Positions 35,315-47,969 are shown, counted from the stretch's first letter. The stretch: 64,000 nt of DNA from Trichobilharzia regenti (GCA_944472135.2 OX235262.1:67270887-67334886), one strand, 5' to 3'. Notes: generated by a model from the sequence alone, not told the origin. Numbers and translations are program-made.

Positions 35315-35540
35315 ACGTTCCCTAAGGAACATAGGGCTTCAAATTAGAGCTCTGAGGCTCCGGTAGCAGTGGTGTTTTTGTTATTTTTACGGTATGGGGT
35401 TACTAGCCTCATGCGCGACCTTCCAACTTTACCCGTCTTATTACTGGCTTAGCGACGTTTAGGAGTGTATCTACCGGGGATTGAACCCTAGGCCACATGC
35501 GTGGTTGGCGAGGATTCTACTAATAAGCCACCTACGGACG
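35315..35540 (-). repeat. tRNA-Gly-headed SINE
   Basis: Starts ttcacgttccctaaggaaca on plus and ends in the head complement (gattgaaccctaggcc, gccacctacgg). Lies in the intron just before PDZ exon 35678. Confidence 0.75.
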
Positions 35541-35677
35541 TAGAGCCAGTTATGAGGAGTTAATTTACAGCAATTATTTCTGCGCTCAATTTGTTACCTT
35601 TTCTGAATGTGTAAATAGGGATTTTAAACAAAAGCAGATTTGTATTTATACATGATTAAACACTATCAGGTGCATAC

Positions 35678-35786
35678 CTAATACAGATCCTGGTTCACCA
35701 AACTGAGGATCAGATTTCTTTCGAAGTATCATATGACCAATTAAACGTCTACCGTCTTCTGAAACATTCCATGTGACTGGATGTGA
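35678..35786 (-). CDS. RIM: RIM exon: start of PDZ domain
   Basis: 109 bp, phase 0 in, phase 1 out; acceptor tttgaattttag, donor GTATGC. It encodes SHPVTWNVSEDGRRLIGHMI and the first PDZ strand. HPVTW followed by a basic-rich strand with RLIG is the RIM-specific start of the PDZ. With the next exon it makes a complete single PDZ of about 90 residues, which in this family binds C-termini of calcium channels and ELKS/CAST proteins. Confidence 0.9.
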
Positions 35787-36729
35787 CTAAAATTCAAAAA
35801 GAAAGAGAAAAATAATGTTTAAAAGAAGAAATCAACGTTACGGTACCTGAAATTAACGTTAAAAATTGATTTTTCAGATATAAATTCATTAAAAAACTTG
35901 CTGCATAATAAGCAATTTGTTTTTATTTGTTTACTATTACAAGTGTACAATTTAATGTAATGATAACAACAACCAGCATAATACACCGTTGCGATTTCTA
36001 CGCTAGAGTAACACTCACTCACCAAATGGCTATCATATTCTGTAACTAAGATATTACTTCCTTTCCACATGTTGAATAACTTTATCAGTATTCAAATAAA
36101 AACATTTTACACTTGCAACCATTTCATTATATCACTTAACGAAACGGAAACTAATCTGATTTTACATTCTCGATAGCGTTCTTTTCAAAAATGGATTTGT
36201 CTCACACTTGGTTATTATGACAATGACAAGAGATTTGTTTTTGTAACTACAAGAATCTAAAGGCAGCTTATTGAAATAAAGCTTCTTCTTCCGAATCAAC
36301 TTTCAATGATTGAAATAGACGAGTCATAGAGGTTGCAAATTGGGTATCAAATGACATAAACACCAATATCTAAAGCAACCTTAGTTTTTTACACCTTAAT
36401 TTTTTCATTAGACATCATCGAATACGAAACCTAGGTCTTACACGGTTTTCTGCCGATTAATTCACCATATTTAACTCCCGGTTATTACTAAATATATGCC
36501 TGACGCTACGAACTACTGATTGGCTGAAATGAGTAGTTGGTTGTCAATCATGTAAATCAACTGAGTTGATTCAAACTGGCCGATGAGCTTGGCTTTAAAC
36601 AGCAGAAACAGCCATCCGATGTTTGGATGATTTCGATGTGGTTAGCAAGCACCACTGACTGAGTGGTACTCATTGCTTATACCAATTAGTCAACTGTTAT
36701 AGTGTTTTGCACTTATATCCGCTTTGGTC

Positions 36730-37165
36730 GCAGGATTTCATCATGAGCTAATACCAATTAGAGAACCATTATAAAACCTGCAGGGAGTACTGGACAGCTG
36801 TTTCGTCCTAGTTTGGGACTCCTCACAGTACGTATTCACTGGGGTTCGGACCTTCTGGTTACAAGGCTGGCTCGTAAACCGTTTCGCCACTGGGATCCAA
36901 TTCAATAGCCTGTGAATCTCAACTTCTGTCAATTCACTACATAGCACAACCACTAAACAACGTCTACGAGCTTGCCTTGGAATCAGATGGTCCTGAGTTT
37001 GAAACTCGCTGGGTGTGCACTGATTAAGAGTCTCAGGCAAATACGAAACAGCTATGTAGTACCCCCTGCATGTTTTACAGTGGTTCTCTAACCGATGTCA
37101 GCTCATGATGAAATCCTGTAACCAATCAACTAGATCCCAACAAACCAGTACTTGAATATGTGCGC
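36730..37165. repeat. Two hammerhead-SINE copies head to head
   Basis: 36730-36940 is minus-oriented with a stem I/II like the array but a one-base loss in the core. 36945-37165 is plus-oriented and ends caactagatcccaacaaacc. The ORF across it is not a gene. Confidence 0.7.
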
Positions 37166-37715
37166 TTTCTCGGTTGCCATTTATATAGTATCCATCAGGT
37201 TATTTATCGAGATCTAAATGATTCCAGTTTCCATTAAAAACTATGGTGAAATCTCGCCTTCTTGAACTGTGTAAATCGCAAATTTCGAATTGGATTCAAG
37301 GTGAAATTTCCTTATCATAATCATGGGGGATTTAAAAAAAGGAGTATGAACGAGTAAACTTCAAGTTGTTTAGGAATGAAGAAAGGAAATAATCATTGGC
37401 TCTCCTGGTATTTGTTGTCTTTGTATGGGATCTCAGTCGTTATTTACGATAAAATGAAAATCAGCTATCGATGTTTTACTTAAGGGGAAGTTTTTTGGAT
37501 GATTTACGTATCTAATTGAAATCAAGTAGAAGAAATAAATGAAAATTTATGATTGAAAACTTCACAATATCTAGGCGCGATTATCATATTATGGATATTT
37601 CAACTTCACTTAATCATTCATAAATCTAAGTAATGGCATACTTTTCCGTTTTCTTGATTTCTAACTACTAATTTCAACGAATTAGCAATATATTTTATCT
37701 GATTACAAATGGTCA

Positions 37716-39112
37716 TTAAGATTTTTTCAAAAGAATGATTACTAAACAAAAAATATTCCTTTCAATAAGCTATTCTTCATGAAGTTCTATAGTTATATAC
37801 ACATAGTAGTGAATGAATCAGTGTTATTAACAACATTAATGTTGATTAAATAACATCGAATTAATAATAATATGAATGGATTACAGTTCAATAGCATCAA
37901 TATAACAATACACTGAATATCAGAATAATTAGGAAAGATAATAATACAAATTCATGAATTTATAGTCTCCACCGAGAGCCAGGGCAATAACAGTGGTTGA
38001 ATCTGTTTCTTCTGAATACAGAGCACCAGTTATCTCAGGTGAATCGTGATAGCCTCTGCTGTTTGAAGTATGCGGTAGCTCGATGCTTTTGGTAATTTAT
38101 TTGGTACCTGATAGATTATGGAGAGGGACTCTTCAGTATTAACTTTGTGGCCTGTTTAGACCAAGTGATCTAACATCAAACTGTTGGTGTTTTTTACTAC
38201 GCCTTTATTTAACTACACATGTATATGTTCCCAGATGAGCATGAAAAATAAAGTTCTTGGAGAAAAAGCCAATATAACTCGCTCGACCACAAGTGCAGTT
38301 GAATTGGCAGATACAGATGGAAGTGGCTAGTCTAGGTACTTCATCTTTCAATTGAGAAATCACCAACGGTCATGTATAGAATAAGACGTGTAGTTCGCCA
38401 GCGTTAAAAGTTCTTTGAATCGATTTTCTTAATTTGTTAGCAATTATTTCACTAGATGCGTCACCCTTGAACTGCAGTCGTATATACAAAGGTTTCTTAT
38501 TTACAGATGGAAAATAGTCCGTTTCCCCTTTCTTTGTCATGGGTTTCCCGATAAACTTGTCAGGGTAGCTATTTTCAAACAAGGTATCACATAAAATCCT
38601 TAGTTGATCCTCAATTACCTCTTCTGAGCAAACAGCTCTACCCCTGTGGCTGAGGGTCCTTACTAAATTGCTTTTCTACTGGAGAGGAACGAAGCTATGA
38701 AAAGTGTAGATTGTCCTATCCATATGTTTTCCCTATGCAAATTTTTCTTTATACAACCATCTGGTTTTCTTGTAAGGAGAACATCTAGGAAAGCAATTAT
38801 ATTTTGAGATTCCTCTTCGCACGTGAATTTCATAGCAGGAATCAGTTACCATTGTGTTCCTATCCAAATCATTATCACAAAGAATAAAGGTGTAATCCAC
38901 ATGATATCCAGTGTATTGTTATACTGATGCTGTTTATTTGTAATCCATTGATATTATAATTATTGATTCGATGTTATTTAATCAACATTAATGTTGCTAA
39001 TAACACTAATTCATTCACTTACTATTATGTACATATAACTTCAGAACCTGATGAAGAAGAAGTTATCGAAAGGAATATTATTTATTCCATAATCATTCTT
39101 TTGAAAAAAATA
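37716..39112 (-). mobile_element. Penelope-like relic between inverted ends
   Basis: Arms 37716-37922 and 38906-39112 are inverted and about 85 percent alike (for example aacattaatgttgattaaat on the left). Between them, on minus, 38370-38582 encodes KPLYIRLQFKGDASSEIIAN and KLRKSIQRTFNAGEL, the segment between RT and GIY-YIG in PLEs. Near 38880-38910 the minus strand still shows the YVDDTFIL box in decayed form. Confidence 0.75.
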
Positions 39113-39699
39113 TATTTTGAATTAATTTCTGAATACTGTTTCAATGATTTGAGCAGTTTGAAGTAAGTTTCGTAACCTGAAAATCCCAGGTTGGATCCTT
39201 GCTGTCGAAGTTATAGGTGAGTACTACTAAAGAGTCTCGAAAAAGGATGAAATGTCTCCAATACTCCTTGATTTTCAGTCATCCTCTAAATGAAGTGATT
39301 TCATGAAAAAACCACCTTACATAAGTCGATTTCATAAATGTTGAGAGGAATTCCATTGAAATTGATGTTTATTTAAGGGGGTTTATTAAATCCCTCCATA
39401 TAAATAAATTCTAACAGTTACAATTTTCAAATAAGACTTTTCTAAGGTATTAAAATGAATTTAACGCAATTGTTAGATAAATCTACATTTTATTGATGAC
39501 TGACTGTGCTTTTTATCATCCATTTTAGGCAACAAAACAGTCAGTTCTTCTAAAAGGACAGATTGGTGTATTTCAAGCGGTATAATTCTGTTCTAAGCTC
39601 ATGGACTACATTTAACCAATTACTGAAACATAAAATACCAATATTTCAAATAGTTTTAAAATGATTGTCAACCAGACTAAGGAATGAAACTGTTGCTGA

Positions 39700-39945
39700 C
39701 AATTTAGAGCTCGTATACCATTAAGCCACTGGGGACCCGATCCAATGGTCCTTGAATTCTAACTTCTGCCAATTCACGACATAGCGCGACCACTAGCCTT
39801 GTAACCCGAAGGTCCTTGGTTCGAATCCCGGTGGGTGCGTACTGCTGAAGAGTCCCAAACTTGGACGAAACAACTATCCAGTACTCCCAGGTTTTCCAAT
39901 GGTTCTCTAACTAATGTCAGCTCATGATGAAATCCTGAAACAAAA
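39700..39945 (+). repeat. Hammerhead-SINE copy, near-intact core
   Basis: tRNA-Thr-like part then GTACTGCTGAAGAGTCCC, CTTGGACGAAAC and CCAGTAC. Stem I, stem II and both core boxes are intact, but the stem III palindrome of the array is broken (ACAACTAT), so activity is doubtful. Confidence 0.75.
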
Positions 39946-39984
39946 CAATATGCTTTTTGAATGTTCACAGGCTAACATTAATAA

Positions 39985-40225
39985 TAATAATTTTTCCTTC
40001 ATGTTCCCAGTGAAACATAGGGCTCCAAGCTAGAGGCTTGAAGTTTCTGTGGCAGTGTTTAGTTTTAACAGGATGGGGTTGCTAGCCTCATGCACAACCT
40101 TTCCTCTTTACCAGCGTTATTTCTGGCCTAGCGAGGTAAAGGAATGGGTCGGCCAGGGGTCGAACCCCGGACCATGTGAATGGTCGGCGAGCGTCCTAAC
40201 CGCTGTGCCACCGACGCACTACAGG
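39985..40225 (-). repeat. tRNA-Gly-headed SINE, well preserved
   Basis: Complete from tail (ttcatgttcccagtgaaaca) to head (tcgaaccccggaccatgtg, ccaccgacgcac). Confidence 0.8.
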
Positions 40226-40379
40226 CTAACATTAATTTCCCTTTACTCGATGAGAACTTATTTCAGCATAAATATTCTAGAAGTCGCAAATACTCCTGCT
40301 GGCGGTCATAGAAAGTCTTCTACTAATTACAAACAGAGGAGATGTGTGTCGGGAGTGAGGACAGATGCTGGCCGATGAC

Positions 40380-40735
40380 AGTGGCTGGTTGTCAGGCTAC
40401 AATCACGAATTGGTAGAAGTTAGAATTCATGGCCCATTCATTCGGGTCTCAGTGGTTTAATGGTCTACGAGCTTGTCTTGTGACTGGAAGGTTCTAGGTT
40501 CCAAACCCGATGAGTCCCACACCTGGACGAACCATTATTTATATTATTATTATATCCTTTAGTTCCTAGAGGAACATAGGGCTTCATCTGAGCACCTCCA
40601 TTGCCTTCTGTTTTCTGCCAACTTTTTCACGCCGCTCCAAGTCTGTCCACATGCTTTCTGGACGAACCAGCTGTCCACTAATCTGTTGGTTTTCAATAGT
40701 TCTCTAATTGATATCAATCAGCGGTCAAACTTGAA
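40380..40735 (+). repeat. Hammerhead-SINE split by an RTE 3' tail
   Basis: The ribozyme region is interrupted at ctggacgaacca, which occurs at both 40523 and 40661. The inserted 0.13 kb (about 40535-40665) is a minus-oriented RTE LINE tail (gaggaacatagggcttcatc). Confidence 0.7.
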
Positions 40736-40854
40736 AGGATGTATTTTTATTTATAACATTTGACTAAACTTTAGTTAATGACCAGTACCCTTACTATAAT
40801 ACTGTTAAATAAAAAACAACAAAATATCAGATATGGTTCGTTTCATAAGTTTTA

Positions 40855-41795
40855 ATAAAGAATGAAAGACCAGATTTGCAGTACAAAATGATATCATTCC
40901 ATTTCACAGGTTCTCATCATCTGTAAACTATCTGAAATTACAATAGAGAAGCAGTATCACAAAAGATTGACAAGAGAATGAAAGTAGCAACGAAAAGATG
41001 CTTCCCTGCAGCTAAGCTCGTAACACTACACAAAACATCACATGCTCAATAAGCCAATTCGAACTAGATAAGTAACCTACTGATGTCACCTCTAACCGCG
41101 TTTATCAATTTACGTGCACTTGTGGGAGCTAGTAAATTGGAAGGACAGAAATATGCGCATCTATCTGGTTTTCAGAGCATATCCCAACAAATTTATGTGT
41201 AAAGGAAACCAGATATTCACAAAGTTATCAAATTGCCAAACACCTTGTGGATATGGGTCATTTCATCGAGATTTCTAAATCTTTCAAAATATAAAGCATA
41301 TAATGGACAACTAATTTACTACGATCTCCTGAAGCGATTGCAATCAAACGTACCAAACCAAGCCTATGCATGCAGAAAGAGAGTGTAATTAATCTCTCAC
41401 TACTTTGGTAATTGCATTTGGAATACATTGATTAGTCATCCATATTAATGATTTCAACTCTCTGAGCAAATTTTCAACTGCGAGTTCCTATGTAAACCTA
41501 CATGCTAACACTGTTTATTAAATTTTTCTTTTTTCTATCTTCTCCACAACCCCTCCTTTTCTGTTTTGAAAGCATATAAATTGACGGTAACTTAAACTTA
41601 AATTGTACTGCTGCCTATATTTCGGATGCATTGATTTTATAATGTTTTCTCTGCTACCATTCAAACGTTGAAGTATGTTATTTTCATTATCTTTTTTTTT
41701 TAACCATTGTAATTTCAGGTGGTTTGCAGGTGATGAGAACCTGTGAAATAGAATGATATCATTTTATACTATAAATCTAATCTTTCTTTCTTTAT
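40855..41795 (+). mobile_element. Penelope-like relic between inverted ends
   Basis: Arms 40855-40944 and 41706-41795 are inverted (shared block atgatatcattc...cacaggttctcatca). Inside, forward frames read IAKHLVDMGHFIEIS and EAIAIKRTKPSLCMQKESVI, the last part of a PLE GIY-YIG domain. It ends 88 bp before RIM exon 41883. Confidence 0.7.
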
Positions 41796-41882
41796 CGAAA
41801 CAAAATATTACAGTGATGATTGTTCAATCAACTTAACTAATTTATCATTTTTCAATCTACTTGATAACAAAAAGTAACTTAC

Positions 41883-41947
41883 TGATGAACCTTTCGGTAA
41901 TCTCCTTGTTGTAACAATTGTTCCATCTTCATGGTTGTATCGTACAC
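41883..41947 (-). CDS. RIM: RIM small exon before PDZ
   Basis: 65 bp, phase 1 in, phase 0 out; acceptor ctacaataatag, donor GTAAGT. It encodes GVRYNHEDGTIVTTRRLPKG followed by two serines, the lead-in to the PDZ domain. It is too short to be found as an ORF; the support is the consensus splice sites on both sides and the exact phase fit. Confidence 0.78.
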
Positions 41948-42039
41948 CTATTATTGTAGAAAAAAAATGGAGAAAATATAAAAAAAATGCATTTTCTTGT
42001 TAATATCCTCCAGACAGCATATTATATTGGTATTAGATA

Positions 42040-42215
42040 GTTGGAAGCAATTGGCAGGAAGTCTTACTTGACCTAGGTTCCATGCTAGTTAGCACTCATA
42101 CCGGTCAGTCAGCAAGGCGTATCTGCTATCCTGAAGGAACCTATGCCCCTTCTGTGATTCAAACCCGCGTCACTTAGTCAGCAATTCAGTCGGAGAAGGA
42201 CACATACATAAGTAG
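42040..42215. repeat. Dispersed repeat, copy of the 31740 family
   Basis: agttggaagcaattggcagg to gattcaaacccgcgtcactt. Confidence 0.5.
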
Positions 42216-42419
42216 AGCCAGTATAATGTTCCAATTTCATCAAAAAGAATACATTCCTACAGAGTTGTTAAGTCCCATAAAAAATCCAAATGTACTCAGT
42301 CTGAATGAAAATTCAGTATCATCCACTGCAAAGGATTTATTCATTTCTGGTCACAAAGAATCAATACTACTGATTGTTTCTCAAATGACTAATTTTTGAA
42401 TAGTGAAATTTGACTTTTA

Positions 42420-42990
42420 AATATATTGGAGGATTTCATCATGAACTAACTCAGTTAGAGAACCATTGGAAAACCTGCAGGGAGTACTAGACAGCAGTTT
42501 CGTTAGCCTAGTTCGAGACTCTTCATCAGTACGCACCTACACTGCGGGACTTGAACCCAGGAACTTCTGATTGCAAGGCTAGCTTGTAGACACTTAAGCC
42601 ACTGAGATCGATATCTGCTCATGATGAAATCCTCCAACCAATCAAACAAAATCCCTTCAAGCCAATACTTGAAAAGTGACCTGATACTCACTAGTGGCTT
42701 CCCCTATTCAGGCAGTTAACCTGGGGTTCTAGTGAGAAGCCATGACCAGTATGGCAAAGCACGTCGGGTGTGAGGACAAATACTCGCCGAGGACATTGGC
42801 CAGCGGTCGTGAACTGGCAGGAGTTGGAATTCATGGGAAGGCCATTGGATTGGGTCCCAGTGGCTGAATGGTCTACGAGCTAGCTCGCCTTGTAACCAGA
42901 AAATCCTGGATTCAAACCCGGGCAATGGATGCGTACTGATTAATTGTTCCGAACAATAGACAGTCGCGATTTGTGATAACAAAGATATTA
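42420..42990. repeat. Two hammerhead-SINE copies head to head
   Basis: 42420-42600 minus-oriented, 42610-42990 plus-oriented and nearly complete through ccagtggctgaatggtctac and the B-box-like gattcaaacccgg. The ribozyme of the first copy has an enlarged stem II; the second ends before it. Confidence 0.7.
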
Positions 42991-43019
42991 TGTTCACTAG
43001 TAAAGTGATGAAGAACAGA

Positions 43020-43225
43020 ACATTCCATTAACCTCCGAAGTTTCAGTAGCTTTGGTGTTCTTTTCTAAGAGGTAGGGTTTCTGGCCTCACCATCAATCTC
43101 CCATCTTTACGGGGCTTACTGATAACTATGGAACGGGTTTAGGAGTGCACCAGTCAGAAATAGAACTAAAACCACGTTTGTGGATGGCAAACATCCTATT
43201 AATGAATCACTGACGCACTCAGAAA
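43020..43225 (-). repeat. tRNA-Gly-headed SINE, old
   Basis: taggagtgcaccagtcagaa and cactgacgcac remain of the head complement. Confidence 0.55.
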
Positions 43226-43437
43226 TTATTGTACCTGTTTTTTATCAATATGTAAGAATGTAAATTGTACGACTTTAAAAGGAGAATTTTCAATCTCAGT
43301 GATAAAAATCCACAAGTAGACATAATTAAACAGTTAAAAAATGACGATAAATAAATATTTACACATAAGCTCATCTAGATTATAAAATACGATCAGTATA
43401 CTTGGGCAAATAAATTATTTACAAAGCAAAATATTAC

Positions 43438-43875
43438 CTCCTTGATATGCTGAATTTTTGTTTTCTGGAAGTCTTCGATGATGTTCAGATTGTGTCTCAT
43501 AGTCATATGGATATCTTGGTGGTTCATCACACAATGATAAAGCTCGATCTTGATCCCATACATGTGGTTTCAGCTGACTACCATAGTATGGAGTTGTTGA
43601 ACGTTTACTAATAAAAAATTGACTTGCTGGATCATCATCATCTGTAACTGTCCCTTGAGAATAAGGTGAAGGTTTTCTTTCAAAATTAGTCGGTAATAGT
43701 CTACGTCTAGGCTCTTGATATTGTACTGAACCATCATCAACAACACTAAAATCTTCTCCATCAGAACTACTAAATGAAAGATGATGCAACTGATGATGAC
43801 GAAGTTGATCACGATATCTTGGTGGGATAGCACCATAACGATAATTTTCCCAATTTGGAATATTCCTTTTTTGTG
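43438..43875 (-). CDS. RIM: RIM exon: linker before PDZ
   Basis: 438 bp, phase 1 in and out; acceptor caatgtttag, donor GTAATA, which is weaker than the others. It encodes about 146 residues, again polar and disordered: a His-rich start (RHHQLHHLSFSSSDGED), an acidic run (DDDDP) and many Arg, Pro and Tyr. The frame is open across its whole length. The other minus-strand ORF overlapping it is a shadow. Confidence 0.83.
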
Positions 43876-44079
43876 CTAAACATTGTAAAATAAAATTAGA
43901 ATAGTCAAATTATATAGCTGTGGGAAATTTGTTATCTTCTTAAAAATGAAAAATAACGTAAAAATTTTTTGAAATTCTCAGATAATTGGTAGTAATTGGC
44001 AGCTATTAAAGAATGGGTAATCAAAGTCAACGGTTAATGAAATGTTCTTGAGCGACGAATCACATTGTTGTCCTTTCAC

Positions 44080-44850
44080 AAAATGGATGTTGTGCACTAG
44101 CTACATTGCAAACTTTACTCTGAGTTGGTTTTCGAGTTTTGTGTGGATAATGTTTCAGTAGGAAGAACGAACGTCTGTATATGGGGAGGAAATTGGACAG
44201 TGGAGAATCAGTCCAAGACTTCTCATGGATATGCATTCAGGTGTTGTGATTATCATTCCTGGAGGTTTGTAAGAGACGATTAGGTGTTTATTATACTGAT
44301 TTTGTAGAAACTTTCTTCTCAAAGTTTAAATTGTACCTAACTAAAATTTTGTTCACATGTCATAATCGACTTTTGAAGTGTTCAGTATCTGAATTTTTTG
44401 TACTTAAAGGGGTTGGTGTGGTTGTATACGTTAGTGAGACTGTCCTTACCAGATAGAAAGGCAATCGAAGGAGACAATGAGCAAACTAAGTCTGGGTTTG
44501 GAGACTTTATGATACAAGTCTAAAGGATGGCTTTAAAGATAGAGTTCTGAATAGATTTGCCAGTTTTAATACCAATAACGAGTACAACAGTCGGTAATCC
44601 AAGAGACAACTACTACTGACGAGCGGAGTGCATATTCCTAATCATCGTCATTCAGATATATTCACCATGAAGTGAACCATTCCTCAGATTTTGTTGACCC
44701 AAGAACTGGAACTCACATAGATTCAATCGAATGACTTTTGGGAACATTTGAAAACGGATATAATGATGAAGAATATATTCCCAAAATGCATGAGATATAG
44801 AGTCATTCAATCTATTTTATGTACAGGAACTGGTTTCAGAGGTTACTCAC
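44080..44850 (+). mobile_element. Merlin-type (ISXO2-like) DNA transposon fossil
   Basis: Decayed forward frames near 44400-44760 read LKGVGVVVYVSETVL, then HHEVNHSSDFVDPRTGTHID and SIE. The order G.GKIVEIDE ... Y.H..VNHS.NFVDP.TGAHT..IE is that of the ISXO2-like DDE transposase domain; Merlin elements are known in schistosomes. Stops and frameshifts are many. Terminal repeats were not identified, so the limits are approximate. Confidence 0.72.
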
Positions 44851-45719
44851 CACTCATATGAGTAACTAGGAGAAACTTTGCAGCGTATAAGAGACCTTTA
44901 ACTGCATTAAACGGTCTCGAACTCGTTATCCGGATGATAAAATCTCTGTTATGAGATCTGGTAATTATTAGTTTGATTCTTTACTTGACCCTCAATATGC
45001 ACTATCATGTAGAATTTGGCTGAAGAGATGCAGTTCTTCAATACTCCCAATACTTCAACTGTAGTAGAAATTACGCTGAACGAGATAAAGGTTTTCATCT
45101 AAGAAAGTACGAAACTGGCCTATCTTTACTGAAATATTTATTGCTTACATCAGTTTAACCGCACTGTTTGTTTTATAAAACCTGTACATATAGCAGAGAA
45201 TGGAACTTGAAATGAAGACATATTGCATTTGATTCTCTCACTAAATATGCTTTTATGTTAGTGTATAAATATTTTCATTTAAATTGGATATCGAAAGAAA
45301 ATATACGTTTTGAATTTATCCGCTGTTCACTTTTTTTCAAGTAATCACACGTAATATAAGTGTGGGAAAATTTTGGTAATCCAATGTTTAAGCAGGCCGC
45401 CGTTTTAAATTTAACCAAGCCTTATACAAATTTAATCTCAAATAACCTGCGAATAAAGGTATTCGCTAGCTCCTATAAATCCGGAAATTATTATTTTGAG
45501 GTACACTGATACGAAGATTTCTAACTTCATTTCGAATTATTGGCAGCCAGCTTAAATTTGGGCTAACGGAAAATCCCATCAATATTTCACAGACATTTTC
45601 TGCCATTCACTTTGTTTAAACCTGATAAAATATGACCTTTAATTACGTTTTATACTCTGGCGAGTACTTATTGTGCTTACAACTAGCCGATTTGCAAGTT
45701 TCTAGTTATCATGAGAAAA

Positions 45720-46060
45720 AAACTTAGTTGAATGTTGGAGTGTATTGCGATGCAGGAGATAGTTGTTCTTGGGTTGTGTTCTTGGTTGGCAGAATGGATT
45801 CCTGAAACCTTTCTAATCGCCACTCAACCAAGTTACATACATTTACCAAAGAGGACAAAGCAGAGACATTATAATTTCTTGGTATGCACTTCATGTCAGG
45901 CAGAAGAGTTTCACATGATCTACTGTTAAATAATATTTCATTTGAAAATCCTGGATGAAGAGAAAGTATCATGCAATAAATTGTGCTGAAAATTTTGTAC
46001 AATACATAAACGCTGTACATAATCAAGCTATTATTATTGTTATTACCATTAATAGCTTGT
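45720..46060 (+). mobile_element. LINE 3' end, unclassified family
   Basis: Ends with aataaattgtgctgaaaatt and ttattattgttatt; relatives at 30060 and 17200 (inverted). The minus-strand 100-aa ORF is a shadow. Confidence 0.5.
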
Positions 46061-46194
46061 TAATCTAAAGCTATCCAATGTCATCTAATCCTTTTAGTTT
46101 ATGTTGACATGCCAAATTTAATATTTAGAAAGAAAACAACTTTCCAAATATAAAAACAACAAATTGTGAAAGATGGCACCACCATAACTGAGTT

Positions 46195-46430
46195 TTTTTT
46201 CCTTCACGTTCCCAGTGGAACATAGGGCTTCAAGCTAGTGACTTGAAGTTTCTGTAGCACTGTTTAATTTTACATGATGGGGTTGCTAGCCTCATGCTCA
46301 ACCTTTCCTCTTTATCAGCATTACTTCTGGCTTAGCGAGGTAAAGGAGTGCGTCGGCGGTCGGGTATCGGATCCCGGACCATGTGCATAGTCGGTGAGCG
46401 TCCTATCCTCTGTGCCACCGACGCACATAA
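46195..46430 (-). repeat. tRNA-Gly-headed SINE
   Basis: Complete from cttcacgttcccagtggaac to the head complement tgccaccgacgcac. Confidence 0.78.
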
Positions 46431-46963
46431 CTGAGTAGTTCAATGATTAAATCCTATCATTTTCAAAGATTAAATCTAAATTAAACGTTTATTAGAAATA
46501 GGAATATAGGTATTGCATATTTGACAACCTTTATTATCTTCGAAAAAAAAACAGAACTGGGTGACAACAGTGATTCATTCTACTTTGATAGCCTTATAAG
46601 AAATTTATTCACTACGCTGTGATGTAAGTCACGAAGTGAGTCACTTAAAAAAACGGAAGAGTACAAGATACCTGTTTTTCTATCAATTCAAAAGTCTTCA
46701 TCCGTTCACAATAGTCATTCCATGAAGGAACAGAATCATGACCATGTCATGTCTCTCAATAAACAAGCACATTAACATTTGATGACCGAGTGGTGATTTC
46801 ATAGCCCATGAATACAGACTTCTGCAACTCTCGAGAATGGTACAGTTGTGCAGTATTCAATCCTTCCATTGATTTCAATTCTTGGAGAAGCTATACATCA
46901 GTATTCAATAAATATTGATTTTTATACAAAATTATATATAGCAAAAATATTCATTCAGATATC

Positions 46964-47232
46964 TATAAAACACAACATAATCGAGCAAAGAATATTCTTT
47001 TCAATAAATTCCTCTTCTGGCTCTACAATTATATACATGTTTATATACACAGAATATTCAAGGTTGGTAGTTAATAACAATATTAGTGTTTTTTAAATAA
47101 TATCGATTTGTAAAGCAAGATCAAACTACCAACCTTGAATATTCTGTGTATATAAACATGTATATAATTGTAGAGCCAGAAGAGGAATTTATTGAAAAGA
47201 ATATTCTTTGCTTGATTATGTTGTGTTTTATA
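46964..47232. repeat. Near-perfect palindrome beside RIM exon 47271
   Basis: Arms 46964-47072 and 47124-47232 (109 bp each) match with only a mismatch or so; 51-bp spacer. The arm contains tatatacatgtttatataca and a gaggaatttattgaaaagaa-like stretch, related to the Penelope ends at 37716-39112. It ends 38 bp from the exon, and about 30 bp beyond its GTAAGT donor. Confidence 0.85.
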
Positions 47233-47270
47233 AAATTATATATGTATTATCAAATGAAATGATAACTTAC

Positions 47271-47644
47271 AACTAAAAGAACTCGATGAATAATTTGGTT
47301 TTAAATATGGTGATTGTGAATCAAAGTGTTGATCACTTCTATATCCCATTTCTTGATATCTAGGATAATCATGTGCAGAAGTTCTTCCATAGGATAAACT
47401 ATGTTTTATACTGCCACCACTTTGACATGGAGAATCTGATGGATCTGAAGTGAATGAATCTCCGGTATACAATGTATCAAGGTAAACATTATTTGGCATT
47501 CTTGAATCATATTGATATTGTCTTGGCACTTCTCTGTAAGGATGAAATTCATCTGAGGCATAATAATCACCGGATGTTCTTCTTGATCTTACATGACCAT
47601 ACTCACCAGGAGTATGATCTTGTTTAGAATATCTATCCGCATAT
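47271..47644 (-). CDS. RIM: RIM exon: Tyr/Ser/Arg-rich linker
   Basis: 374 bp, phase 2 in, phase 1 out; acceptor ctttgtttag, donor GTAAGT. About 124 residues rich in Tyr, Ser, Asp and Arg (for example RYADRYSKQDHTPGEYGH) with no folded domain apparent. RIM linkers between the zinc finger and PDZ are similarly disordered and variable. A near-perfect 109-bp-arm palindrome ends only 38 bp downstream of this exon. Confidence 0.83.
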
Positions 47645-47969
47645 CTAAACAAAGAAAAGGTAAATTGTAAGACAAATGTTTTAAATAAATTGAAGGTTTT
47701 TTTTATGCATGCACGCTTGTTCAGAACTCAATCTAGTACTCAAACACTTTTGAATTGTTCAACTTCAAATTTCATATTCGACTGTAAAATGATTGAAAGT
47801 AAAAAACTTGAATTTACTAATCAAAGAGGATTTATTCTGAAGAAGTGTTTATACATAAATAGGAAAAATACAACTCAGAAATACACACTAACCATTGAAA
47901 CATTTGACAGAATTTTTTGGAAAATGGAGTTCAATTAACTCTTGTTTTTATACATTTGATAGATATTAA

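Noticed and set aside
40855..41795. DNA transposon with terminal inverted repeats
   Set aside because: The interior carries the end of a GIY-YIG domain in PLE order, so the inverted arms are Penelope ends.
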